A model generated the notes under the pieces. It ran no database searches. It was given only the letters and a program-made list of their open reading frames with translations, and had not been told where the DNA came from. The position numbers and the translations under genes are program-made. From contig NZ_WPCU01000003.1 in assembly GCF_009742705.1 (NCBI RefSeq), positions 137,262 to 201,261 on the forward strand: a stretch of 64,000 nt of DNA, in the 5' to 3' direction. Shown here piece after piece: positions 49,863 through 57,954 of the stretch (its first letter is position 1; every line of letters starts with the position of its first letter). Source of the stretch: Auraticoccus cholistanensis (GTDB lineage: Bacteria > Actinomycetota > Actinomycetes > Propionibacteriales > Propionibacteriaceae).

Positions 49863-51734
49863 TCAGCGCGGTGACTGCGAGGCCGACGGCGAGGGGCTGT
49901 CCTCGTCCTCGTCGGGGGTGGCGCCCGGGGTGGCGCTGGGCGCCGGTGCCGACTGGCTGGGCTCGGGCTCCTCCGGCTCCGTGGCCAGGTAGACCACGAC
50001 CCGGTCGTCCCGGTCGATGGTGGTGCCGGCCTCGGGATCCGTGCCGACGACGAGCCCGGGGTCGACCTCGTCGCTCTCACGGTCCTCGAACTGCACGTCG
50101 GTGAAGCCCAGCTGCTCGGCGTTCTGCTGCACGCCGGCCCGGTTCAGGCCGCTCCAGTCCGGCAGCTCGCTCTCGCCGGTCGCCACCACCAGGGTCACCT
50201 CGGTCTCCAGCGGCGCCTCGCTGCCCTCGGCGGGGGTGACCTCGAGGACCTCCTCGGCCTGGGCGTCCGGGGGCTCGTTGGTCGCCTCCTCCACCTTGAC
50301 GTCCTCGAAGCCCGCCTCACGCAGGGCGTCGCGGGCCTCGTCCAGGCTCTGGCCGACGAGGTTGCTGGGGATCTGCGCCTCCGCCGGGCCCATGTTGACC
50401 TCGACCGTGACGGTGCTGTCGGGCTGGACCTGCTCGTTGGGGCTGGGGTCCTGGTTGGTCACCCGGCCGACGGTCTCGTCGTCCTCGCCGTTGACGCGGT
50501 CGACCTCCAGCTCCAGCCCGAGCGCCTCGACGGCCTCGCGGGCGTCGGCCTCGGTCCGGTCGAAGACGTCGGGGACGGTCACCAGCTGGACGCTCGGGGC
50601 GGCGCTGGGGTCGTCCTGGGCCCGGCCGCTGCCGTCCAGCAGCCAGATGGCCCCGGCGACCGCGCCGGCGATCACCAGCAGGGCGAGCACGGCGATCAGG
50701 ATCCACGGGCCCTTGCGGGTGGGCTCGTCCTCCTCCTCGCTCATCTGCCCGACCGGCAGCTGGTCGTCCGCCGACCCGGCGCTGCCCGGGGTGAGCCCGC
50801 CCACCGGGACGGGGGTGGGGGTGCCGCCGAGCAGCTGGGTGGCGGCGTTGTCGGCGGCCGGCATGGCCGCCGCCGCGGGGAGCACGGTGGTCAGCTCCTC
50901 GCCGGCCAGGAGACGGCCCAGGTCGTCGGAGAACTCCCGCGCGCTCTGGTAGCGGGCCTCGGGGTCCTTGGCCAGGGCGGTCAGCACCACGGCGTCGATG
51001 GCCGGGGTGATCACCGGGTCGAGCTGGCTGGGCGGGGTGGGCTGCTCACGGACGTGCTGGTAGGCCACGCTGACCGGGGAGTCGCCGATGAAGGGCGGGC
51101 GACCCACCAGCAGCTCGTACAGCAGGCAGCCGGCGGAGTAGATGTCGCTGCGGGCGTCCACCGTCTCGCCGCGGGCCTGCTCGGGCGAGAGGTACTGCGC
51201 GGTGCCGATGACCGCCGCCGTCTGGGTCATCGTCGCGGAGGTGTCGGCGACCGCGCGGGCGATGCCGAAGTCCATCACCTTGATGGTGCCGTTGGGGGTC
51301 AGCATCACGTTGGCGGGCTTGATGTCGCGGTGCACGATGCCCGCCCGGTGGCTGTAGCTGAGGGCCTCCAGCACGCCCTGCATGATCTCCAGCGCCCGCT
51401 CGGGCATGATCTTGCGGCCGTCGCGGAGCACGTCGCGCAGCGTCGAGCCCTCGACCAGCTCCATCACGATGTAGGGGACGGCCACGCCGGCCCGCTCGTC
51501 GAAGTCCTCGCCGGTGTCGTAGACGGCGACGATGTTGGGGTGGTTGAGCCCGGCCGCGGACTGCGCCTCCCGGCGGAACCGGGCCTGGAAGGTGGGGTCG
51601 GCGGCGAGGTCGGCCCGCAGCCGCTTGACCGCCACCTGGCGGTTCAGGCGGGTGTCGGTGGCGCGGCGCACGTCGGCCATCCCGCCGCGGCCCAGGGGGT
51701 CCCCGAGCTCGTAGCGATCTCCGAGCAGCGTCAT
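49863..51734 (-). CDS. pknB: Serine/threonine protein kinase with PASTA domains
   Basis: The 623-residue transmembrane kinase: ATP-binding loop LGRGGMADV, K37, HRD 135-137, DFG 155-157 and an activation loop with TMTQTAAVIGTAQYLSPEQ, matching the autophosphorylated Thr pair of PknB. One TM helix near 336-360 and three extracellular PASTA repeats (about 378-580), then an acidic/Ser/Pro tail. PASTA repeats sense muropeptides or lipid II. It is the last gene of the fhaA-fhaB-pstP-rodA-pbpA-pknB block. The 124-bp gap to pbpA holds no second kinase; mycobacteria have pknA there. Confidence 0.95.
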   Translation of the reverse strand: MTLLGDRYELGDPLGRGGMADVRRATDTRLNRQVAVKRLRADLAADPTFQARFRREAQSAAGLNHPNIVAVYDTGEDFDERAGVAVPYIVMELVEGSTLRDVLRDGRKIMPERALEIMQGVLEALSYSHRAGIVHRDIKPANVMLTPNGTIKVMDFGIARAVADTSATMTQTAAVIGTAQYLSPEQARGETVDARSDIYSAGCLLYELLVGRPPFIGDSPVSVAYQHVREQPTPPSQLDPVITPAIDAVVLTALAKDPEARYQSAREFSDDLGRLLAGEELTTVLPAAAAMPAADNAATQLLGGTPTPVPVGGLTPGSAGSADDQLPVGQMSEEEDEPTRKGPWILIAVLALLVIAGAVAGAIWLLDGSGRAQDDPSAAPSVQLVTVPDVFDRTEADAREAVEALGLELEVDRVNGEDDETVGRVTNQDPSPNEQVQPDSTVTVEVNMGPAEAQIPSNLVGQSLDEARDALREAGFEDVKVEEATNEPPDAQAEEVLEVTPAEGSEAPLETEVTLVVATGESELPDWSGLNRAGVQQNAEQLGFTDVQFEDRESDEVDPGLVVGTDPEAGTTIDRDDRVVVYLATEPEEPEPSQSAPAPSATPGATPDEDEDSPSPSASQSPR

Positions 51735-51858
51735 CGGGTGCGGTCCTTCCTCGCTGCGGGGGCAGCGGCCTGGCAGGCGGTTCGGTCGCCGGTGAGGCGG
51801 GGGATCAGGGGGCGGGCGCAGGGCCGGCGGATGCTGTGCTGGCGGGTGGTGGGGCGGC

Positions 51859-53295
51859 TCACTCGACCACCGCCTGGGTGACCGCGCGGGCGATCGGCGC
51901 GGCCAGCCGTCCGCCGGCGATGTCGTTGCGCGCGATGTCGGCGTCCTCGATGAACACCGCCACCGCCACCTGCGGGTCGTCCATCGGCGCGGCGGAGACG
52001 AACCAGGCGTAGGGGTTGCGCTCCAGGTCCGTCTGCGCGGTGCCCGTCTTGCCGCCGACCTCGACGCCGTCGAGCCGGGCGTTCGCGCCGGTGCCCTCCT
52101 CGACGACGTCGACCATCATCTGCTGCAGCTTCGCCGCGTTCTCCGCCGACATCGCCCGGCCGAGCTCCTGGGGACGGGTCTGCCGCAGCACCGAGAGGTT
52201 GGGGGCGCGCACCTGGTCGACCAGGTAGGGCTCCATCACCACGCCGTCGTTGGCGATCCCGGCGGCCACCATGGCCATCTGCAGCGGGGAGGCGGCCACC
52301 TCGAACTGGCCGATCGCGCTGAGCGCGGTCTGCGCGTCGTCGGGGTTCTCCGGGAAGCGGCTGGCCACCCCGTTGAGGTCGGCCAGGTGGCGGGTCTCGA
52401 ACCCGAACGCCTCGGCCTGCTCGCGCAGCGCGTCGGCGCCCAGCTCGACACCGAGGTTGGCGAAGGCGGTGTTGCAGGACACCTGCAGGGCCTGGTCCAG
52501 GGTGACCTCGTCCCCGCCGCAGTCGGTCTGGTTCGGCAGGTAGGTCTCGGTGCCCGGCAGCTGCAGCCGGTCGGGGCTGTCGGTCTCGGTGTCGGGCTCC
52601 CAGCCGGCCTCCAGCGCCGCCGCCGCGGTCACCAGCTTGAAGGTCGAGCCCGGGGGGTAGATCTCGCGGGCCGCCCGGTTGGCCAGCGGGCGGTCCTCGT
52701 CCTCGGCCAGCTGGGTGTAGGCCTGGTCGGCCTCGCCGATGTCGTGGCTGGCGATGGCGTTGGGGTCGTAGCTGGGGTGGCTCACCAGGGCCAGCACGGC
52801 GCCGGTGCGCGGGTCCAGCGCCACCACGGCGCCCTTGCGGTCGCCCAGCGCCTCGGCGGCGGCCCGCTGCGCCTCGGGGTTGATGGTGGTGGTGATGCTG
52901 GCGCCCTGCGGGGTGCGTCCGGTGACCAGGTCCACCAACCGGCGCACGAACAGCGAGTCGTCGGTGCCGGCCAGCTCGGTGTTGTAGGTCTCCTCCAGCC
53001 CGGAGCGGGCCCGGTCGTAGGAGTACCAGCCGGTCACGTGGGCGTAGGCCTCCGGGTCGGGGTAGACCCGCTGGTAGCGGAAGTCGCCGTCGGACTCGAC
53101 GGTCTCGGCGATCAGCGTGTTGGCCACCAGGATGCCCCCGCGGTCCTGGGCGAACTCGGCGTCGCGGACCCGCCGGTTGTTCGGGTGGGCGTTGAGGGCG
53201 TCCTGACGCACGACGATCAGGTAGGTGCCGTTGCCCAGCAGCAGCGCGAACAGCAGCATGCACACCACCGCCACCCGGCGGATCGGACGGTTCAC
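51859..53295 (-). CDS. pbpA: Class B penicillin-binding protein (PbpA)
   Basis: The 478-residue transpeptidase has an N-terminal membrane helix (VAVVCMLLFALLLGNGTYL), a pedestal domain, and a catalytic domain with STFK (S217-K220), SCN (S273-N275) and KTGT (K416-G418). It cross-links peptidoglycan together with the RodA/FtsW-type glycosyltransferase encoded just upstream (GTGA 4-nt overlap). Start: GTG 53295, with AGGAGG 5-6 nt upstream. Likely phosphorylated by PknB as in mycobacteria; phosphosites are not visible. Confidence 0.95.
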   Translation of the reverse strand: MNRPIRRVAVVCMLLFALLLGNGTYLIVVRQDALNAHPNNRRVRDAEFAQDRGGILVANTLIAETVESDGDFRYQRVYPDPEAYAHVTGWYSYDRARSGLEETYNTELAGTDDSLFVRRLVDLVTGRTPQGASITTTINPEAQRAAAEALGDRKGAVVALDPRTGAVLALVSHPSYDPNAIASHDIGEADQAYTQLAEDEDRPLANRAAREIYPPGSTFKLVTAAAALEAGWEPDTETDSPDRLQLPGTETYLPNQTDCGGDEVTLDQALQVSCNTAFANLGVELGADALREQAEAFGFETRHLADLNGVASRFPENPDDAQTALSAIGQFEVAASPLQMAMVAAGIANDGVVMEPYLVDQVRAPNLSVLRQTRPQELGRAMSAENAAKLQQMMVDVVEEGTGANARLDGVEVGGKTGTAQTDLERNPYAWFVSAAPMDDPQVAVAVFIEDADIARNDIAGGRLAAPIARAVTQAVVE

Positions 53296-54716
53296 CGACG
53301 ACCTCCTGCTCCGGCCCGGTCCCGGCCGATCACCTGCGTCTCCTCCGCGTCCGGCGAGGGCTCGAGCCGGGTGGCGGCGGGTTTGCGGGTCTGGTGGCTG
53401 ATCACCAGCAGCAGCGCGACGATCACCCAGTTGGCGATCATCGACGACCCTCCCTGGGACATGAACGGCGTGGTCAGGCCGGTCAGCGGCAGCAGCCGTG
53501 TCACGCCGCCGATGATGATGAAGACCTGCAGCGCCAGCACGAACGACAGACCGGTGGCGAGCAGGGTGCCGAACTGGTCCTTGGCGGCGAGTGCGGTGCG
53601 CAGCCCGCGGGCGACGACGATCCCGTACACGGTGATCACCGCCATCAGGCCGGCCATCCCCAGCTCCTCGCCGACCGCGGCGGCGATGAAGTCGCTGCGC
53701 GCCAGCGGGGTCAGCCCGGGTCGGCCCAGCCCGAGCCCGGTGCCCAGCAGGCCGCCCCAGGCCAGCCCGAACTGGGCGGCGATGATCTGCCCGTTCTGGT
53801 CGATGTCGTCGAAGGGGTGCAGCCAGGAGTCGATCCGCACGCTGACGTGCGCCAGCTGCCCGACCCGGTCGGCGAGAAGCACGGCCGCCCCCGCGCCGAG
53901 GGCGAACATGGCCGTCCCCAGCACCGCCCAGCCGGGCCGCTCGGTCGAGACGTAGAGCATCATCACGAACAGCCCGAAGAACAGCAGGGACGTCCCCAGG
54001 TCGCGCTGGTAGACCAGCACCAGCAGGCTGGCCAGCCAGACCAGCAGGATCGGGCCGAGGTCGCGGGCGCGGGGCAGGTCGAGGCCGAGCACCCGCCACC
54101 CCGCCAGCGCCAGCACGTCGCGCTTCTCCACCAGGTAGGAGGAGAAGGCGATGGCCAGCACCACCTTGGCCACCTCGGCCGGCTGGAAGGAGAAACCGGC
54201 CACGGTGATCCAGATCCGGGCGCCGAACTGCGAGGTGCCGATCACCGGCAGCAGCGGCAGCAGCAGCAGCGCGATGCCGGCCAGCCCGAGGGTGTAGGTG
54301 AAGCGGATCAGCGGACGGTGGTCGCGCAGCACGAGCGCCGTCAGCACCAGCAGCGCCACCCCGAGCGCGGTCCACATCAGCTGCTGGGTGGCGCCGGACG
54401 TCGGCGGCTCGTTGATCAGGTCGATGCGGTGGATCATGGCCAGGCCGAGGCCGTTGAGCAGCAGCACGCAGGGCAGCAGCAGCGGGTCGGCGTAGGGCAG
54501 CCGGAGCCGCACCACCAGGTGCGCCACCAGGCCGAGCCCGAACCACAGGCCCGCCACCACCGGCAGCTCGTCGGGCAGCCGGGCGGACTGGTTGAGGTGG
54601 ATCAGCGCGTAGGCGCCCAGACCGACCGCCTGCGCGAACAGGATCATCACCAGCTCGACGTTGCGGCGCTTGCGGTGCACCATCACGACGCTGGGGACCT
54701 CGCTGAGCAACGCCAT
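53292..54716 (-). CDS. rodA: SEDS peptidoglycan glycosyltransferase (RodA/FtsW family)
   Basis: The 474-residue polytopic enzyme has about 10-12 helices. SEDS signatures: WITVAGFSFQPAEVAKVVLAIAFSSYL, DLGTSLLFFGLFVMMLYV, SWLHPFDD.. and AAVGEELGMAGLMAVI, TPFMSQGGSSMIANWVIVALLL. It polymerises lipid II and partners with PbpA. Start: ATG 54716, sharing a base with the PP2C stop (TGATG). The C-terminal tail (EPSPDAEETQVIGRDRAGAGGRR) is cytoplasmic and could carry a phosphosite (TQV). Confidence 0.94.
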   Translation of the reverse strand: MALLSEVPSVVMVHRKRRNVELVMILFAQAVGLGAYALIHLNQSARLPDELPVVAGLWFGLGLVAHLVVRLRLPYADPLLLPCVLLLNGLGLAMIHRIDLINEPPTSGATQQLMWTALGVALLVLTALVLRDHRPLIRFTYTLGLAGIALLLLPLLPVIGTSQFGARIWITVAGFSFQPAEVAKVVLAIAFSSYLVEKRDVLALAGWRVLGLDLPRARDLGPILLVWLASLLVLVYQRDLGTSLLFFGLFVMMLYVSTERPGWAVLGTAMFALGAGAAVLLADRVGQLAHVSVRIDSWLHPFDDIDQNGQIIAAQFGLAWGGLLGTGLGLGRPGLTPLARSDFIAAAVGEELGMAGLMAVITVYGIVVARGLRTALAAKDQFGTLLATGLSFVLALQVFIIIGGVTRLLPLTGLTTPFMSQGGSSMIANWVIVALLLVISHQTRKPAATRLEPSPDAEETQVIGRDRAGAGGRR

Positions 54717-56302
54717 CAGCAGGTCCCGTCCTCGGGCGGCGGCGGGGTGCTCCCGGTCGGGCCGGGGGAGGGCGGCTCGGTCTCGTCGGGTGCGGGGGTC
54801 GAGGGCCGTGGGGTGGGCTCGGTGGTGGCCTCGGCCCGCTCCTCGCGCTGGCGGATGCACTCCTGCGAGACCTCGGCCAGCTCGGCGACGGTGGTCCGGG
54901 CCGCGGCCAGGCTGTTCACCTCGATGGTGGCGCGGACCTGCTCCTGGTACAGCAGCGGCAGGTCGGCGATGGCGGTCTGCTGGATCTCGTAGACCTGGTT
55001 CAGGGCCAGCCCGCCGATCTCGTCGGGCAGCCCCCGGTAGATGGCGATGCGGTCGTCGGCCGGACCGACGAAGTACTGGGTCCGGCCCCACAGCACGGCC
55101 CCGGTGGCCGCCCCGCCCAGCAGCACCACGACCAGCAGCAGGGTCAGCACGACGCGGAGCACGCGGCGGCGGGCGGGCGGCGGGGCCTGCAGGGCGTAGC
55201 GGTCGGACTCGGGGTCGGGGGAGGTCGCGCTGACGGGGGTGCTCACGGTCCGCGGGGTGGCCGGCAGCGGGGCGCTGGGGGCGTCGAGGTCGTCCTCGCC
55301 GTCGTCGTCGCCGTCGCCCAGGTCGATGGTCTGGGGGCGGACCGAGACGTCGGGGATGTCGGTGGAGCCGGCCGCGCCGAGCACCATCACGTCGGCCAGC
55401 TCGGGGTCGTCGCCGGCCTCGACCAGGTCGGCGATCAGGATGGTGATGTTGTCGATGCCGCCCTCGGCGTGGGCCTCGGCCAGCAGCAGCCGCAGCGCCT
55501 CCTCGGGGTCGGGGACGGCGAGCAGCGGCTCCATCACCGCGTCGTCGACCAGACCGCAGAGGCCGTCGGAGCAGAACAGCAGCCGGTCGCCGGCGCGCAG
55601 CCGGTGGGTGCTCAGGTCGGGGTCGTTGGCGGGCTGGCCGTTGAGCACCTTGAGCAGCAGCGAGCGGTGCGGGTGGTAGGCCGCCTCCTCGGGGCTGATC
55701 CGGCCGTCGTCGACCAGGCTCTGCACCCACGAGTGGTCGTGGGTGAGGCGCTGCAGCACGCCGTCGCGCAGCAGGTACACCCGCGAGTCGCCGATGTGGG
55801 CCAGCGCCAGGTGCTCGCCGTCGAACATGCCGGCGTCGAGGGTGGTGCCCATCCCCTCCAGGGAGTGGTCGGCGGCCACCAGGTCGGCGATCCGGTCGTT
55901 GGCGCGGGCCACGATCCCGGCCAGCGAACCGAGCATCTCGTCGACCGCCAGCGGCACCTCGTTGGGGTCGACCGGCTCGGGCTCGCCCTCGGCCCCGCCC
56001 GTGCCAGTCCCGCCCGTGCCAGTCCCGTCCGTGCCAGTCCCGTCTGGCCCGGCGACGGGCGGCTCCGGGTCGCGGGGCGGTTCGTCGGTGCCCTCCCGGG
56101 CGGCCTCGGCGGCCTGCCGCAGCTCGGCGTCGGCGGCCTTGACCTCGGCGATCGCGACCGCGGAGGCCAGGTCGCCGGCGGCGGCGCCGCCCATCCCGTC
56201 GGCCACCACCAGCAGGGTCGGGCTGGCGTAGCCGGAGTCCTGGTTGTTCTTGCGGACCAGACCGACCTCGGAGTGGGCTACGTAGCGCAGCTGCAGGCTC
56301 AT
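54716..56302 (-). CDS. pstP: PP2C-family Ser/Thr phosphatase (PstP)
   Basis: The 528-residue phosphatase reverses PknB phosphorylation. Catalytic domain about 1-300: metal-binding D in NNQDSGY, DGMGG, GDSRVYLLRDG, CSDGL and GGIDNITI. A DG/GT/PE-rich insert of about 40 residues (VAGPDGTGTDGTGTGGTG...) interrupts the fold and is encoded partly by three 15-bp repeats. One TM helix (RVVLTLLLVVVLLGGAATGAVLWG) and an extracellular part end in a Thr/Pro-rich tail. Start ATG 56302 in a TGATG overlap with fhaB. Longer than mycobacterial PstP mainly because of the insert and tail. Confidence 0.94.
   Translation of the reverse strand: MSLQLRYVAHSEVGLVRKNNQDSGYASPTLLVVADGMGGAAAGDLASAVAIAEVKAADAELRQAAEAAREGTDEPPRDPEPPVAGPDGTGTDGTGTGGTGTGGAEGEPEPVDPNEVPLAVDEMLGSLAGIVARANDRIADLVAADHSLEGMGTTLDAGMFDGEHLALAHIGDSRVYLLRDGVLQRLTHDHSWVQSLVDDGRISPEEAAYHPHRSLLLKVLNGQPANDPDLSTHRLRAGDRLLFCSDGLCGLVDDAVMEPLLAVPDPEEALRLLLAEAHAEGGIDNITILIADLVEAGDDPELADVMVLGAAGSTDIPDVSVRPQTIDLGDGDDDGEDDLDAPSAPLPATPRTVSTPVSATSPDPESDRYALQAPPPARRRVLRVVLTLLLVVVLLGGAATGAVLWGRTQYFVGPADDRIAIYRGLPDEIGGLALNQVYEIQQTAIADLPLLYQEQVRATIEVNSLAAARTTVAELAEVSQECIRQREERAEATTEPTPRPSTPAPDETEPPSPGPTGSTPPPPEDGTC
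56001..56045. repeat. Three 15-bp tandem repeats within pstP
   Basis: GTGCCAGTCCCGYCY at 56001, 56016 and 56031 (plus strand), coding for the DGTGTGG-like insert on the minus strand. As a multiple of 3 bp it can expand or contract without a frameshift. Confidence 0.8.
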
Positions 56303-56775
56303 CAGCTCACCAGCTTCAGCACCGTGCGACCGATCCTCACGCTGTCGACCAGGGTGATGGTGGTGGGGGCGGTGATCCGCTGGCCGTTGACGTAGGTGCC
56401 GTTGGTGGAGCCGAGGTCCTCGACGTAGTACCCGCCGGAGCTGTCGGCGTCGATGCGGGCGTGACGGGTCGAGACGTAGTCGTCGTCGAGCAGGATGGCG
56501 CAGTCGGAGCTGCGCCCGATCAGCACCGGTCCGGAGAACAGGTCGGCCCGCAGGCCCTGCTTGTTGCCGTTGGTGACCTCCACCGCCCTGGGGGTCTGCT
56601 TGGCCCGGCGCCGCCCGCGGGGCCGGTGCGGCTGCTCCAGCTGCTGGGGGAGCTCGCTGGCCTGCACGGTGCGGCCGAAGAGGTCGGTGCGGATGACGGA
56701 GGCGGCGGAGAGGATGAAGACCCACAGCAGCGCCAGGAAGAGCACCTTGAGCAAGGTGACGACGAGTTCGGACAC
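56302..56775 (-). CDS. fhaB: FHA domain membrane protein FhaB
   Basis: The 157-residue protein has an N-terminal transmembrane helix (ELVVTLLKVLFLALLWVFILSAAS), a basic linker (HRPRGRRRAKQ) and a C-terminal FHA domain (LIGRSSDCAILLDDDYVSTRHARI; GSTNGTYVNGQRI). FHA domains bind phosphothreonine made by PknB. In mycobacteria the equivalent (FhaB/FipA) links PknB to FtsZ and FtsQ. Start ATG 56775, 2 nt from the fhaA stop; it overlaps pstP by one base. Confidence 0.94.
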   Translation of the reverse strand: MSELVVTLLKVLFLALLWVFILSAASVIRTDLFGRTVQASELPQQLEQPHRPRGRRRAKQTPRAVEVTNGNKQGLRADLFSGPVLIGRSSDCAILLDDDYVSTRHARIDADSSGGYYVEDLGSTNGTYVNGQRITAPTTITLVDSVRIGRTVLKLVS

Positions 56776-56777
56776 GC

Positions 56778-57488
56778 TCAGCTCCCCGCAGGGGCGTGCA
56801 CGAGCATCCGGGTCGACCCGATCTCGATCCGTGAGCCCGCGTCCAGCCGCGCGGAGCGCACCCGCTGGCCGTTCACCACGATGCCGTTCGTGCTGCCGAG
56901 GTCGTTGATCTCGATGAACAGGTCCGCCCCGCTGCCGCGCACGTCGATCTTGGCGTGGCGCCGCGAGATGCCGGGGTCGCTGATCCGCAGGTCGGCCTCG
57001 GTGCCGCGCCCGATCACCAGGCCGGGCGGCACCAGCGGGTGGCGCATGCCGTTGACCTCGAGGACCAGCTGCGCGCGGTTGATCTGGGTGGTGGTGGCGG
57101 GCCGGTCGGCGTCCACCCCGGCGACGGCCTCCGAGGCCACGGTGAAGCGGCCGGTGGGCAGGGAGTCGTCCAGCTCGTAGTGGATCATGATGGGCCCGTT
57201 GAAGACGTAGCCCTGCTCCTGGGCGTGGCGGCGCAGCTCGGGGATCAGCTCACCGGTGAGGGTCTTGCCGTAGGGGGTCAGCCGCTCGTAGTCGTGCTCG
57301 CTGAGCCCGATGATGAACTCGTTGGGCACCAGCCGGCGGTCGCGCGACATCAGCTTGGCCTCGGAGTCGAGCTCGCGCTGCAGCCGCGCGGCGATCTCCA
57401 CCGGCTGGACGTCACCCTTGAAGGCGCGCGCGAAGACGCCGTTGACCGCTCCCTCGATCCGCTTCTCGAACCGGTCGAAAACGCCCAT
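56778..57488 (-). CDS. fhaA: DUF3662 and FHA domain protein FhaA
   Basis: The 236-residue cytosolic protein has an N-terminal DUF3662 (about 1-125: MGVFDRFEKRIEGAVNGVFARAFKGDVQPVEIA, VPNEFIIGLSEHDYERL) and an FHA domain (about 150-225: LVIGRGTEADLRISDPGISRRHAKI, LGSTNGIVVNGQRV). Mycobacterial FhaA recruits the MurJ pseudokinase region and controls lipid II export. Here it lacks the long disordered linker of the mycobacterial protein. Start: ATG 57488, with GAGAGGAGGG 4-5 nt upstream and TAGGAT (57520-57525, minus) as likely -10 of the operon. Confidence 0.95.
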   Translation of the reverse strand: MGVFDRFEKRIEGAVNGVFARAFKGDVQPVEIAARLQRELDSEAKLMSRDRRLVPNEFIIGLSEHDYERLTPYGKTLTGELIPELRRHAQEQGYVFNGPIMIHYELDDSLPTGRFTVASEAVAGVDADRPATTTQINRAQLVLEVNGMRHPLVPPGLVIGRGTEADLRISDPGISRRHAKIDVRGSGADLFIEINDLGSTNGIVVNGQRVRSARLDAGSRIEIGSTRMLVHAPAGS

Positions 57489-57519
57489 GACCCTCCTCTC
57501 GCACGCCGGACCAGCCCTG

Positions 57520-57525
57520 ATCCTA
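57520..57525 (-). promoter_or_regulatory. -10 element of the fhaA-pknB operon
   Basis: TAGGAT on the minus strand, about 32 nt before the ATG at 57488. No clear -35. Confidence 0.4.
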
Positions 57526-57659
57526 TGCGGGGGCCGCGTCGTGCGGCGACCCGAGCGCAGGCGTGCGCCCGGGTTCGGACCCCGGTGCGACGGTAGCGGG
57601 CCAGCCGGTCCGACCGTGGGAGGACGAGGCCCGAATCGTCTTCCCGGCCCGAGCCGTGC

Positions 57660-57665
57660 TAGAGT
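57660..57665 (+). promoter_or_regulatory. -10 element of tRNA-Leu
   Basis: TAGAGT, 33 nt before the first tRNA base and identical to the rpsF operon -10. Confidence 0.5.
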
Positions 57666-57698
57666 TCCACGGCCGGTTCACGCAGGGCTGTGGATCGA

Positions 57699-57781
57699 GC
57701 GCGAGTGGCGGAACGGCAGACGCGCTGGCTTCAGGTGCCAGTGTCCTTAGGGACGTGGAGGTTCAAATCCTCTCTCGCGCA
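57699..57781 (+). tRNA. tRNA-Leu, anticodon CAG
   Basis: Acceptor stem GCGCGAG/CTCGCGC with discriminator A; D arm with GGAACGGCAGA; anticodon stem CTGGC/GCCAG with the loop TTCAGGT, anticodon CAG (decodes CUG); long class II variable arm GTCC-TTA-GGAC; T arm GGAGG-TTCAAAT-CCTCT. The CCA end is not fully encoded. Its position after fhaA matches leuT of mycobacteria. No repeat of its 3' end was noticed in the window, so it does not appear to be used as an attachment site here. Confidence 0.97.
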
Positions 57782-57808
57782 CCCCACGGGGTGCCTGTTC
57801 GGCAGCCC

Positions 57809-57846
57809 GAAGACCCCCGTCCGGAGCGATCCGGGCGGGGGTCTTC
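57809..57846 (+). terminator. Terminator after tRNA-Leu
   Basis: A 17-bp stem with one G-U pair: GAAGACCCCCGTCCGGA and TCCGGGCGGGGGTCTTC around a GCGA loop; it lies 27 nt after the tRNA and is followed by GCAT, without a U-tract. Confidence 0.8.
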
Positions 57847-57954
57847 GCATGCCGCCGGTGCTGCGCCCGGCGGTGTCCACGTGGGGCCCGGCGGTGTCCG
57901 GAGGTGGCAGCCTGGGTCGGCACGTCCCACCGCGGGGCGCAGGCAGGAGAACCG

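Noticed and set aside
51859-54546. An 895-codon frame joining rodA-antisense-like sequence to PbpA.
   Set aside because: The upstream 417 codons overlap rodA in another frame and are Arg/Ala-rich; PbpA starts at GTG 53295 with AGGAGG.
57699-57781. tRNA-Leu as attachment site of an integrated element.
   Set aside because: No copy of the tRNA 3' end was found nearby and no integrase follows; the gene order matches mycobacteria.
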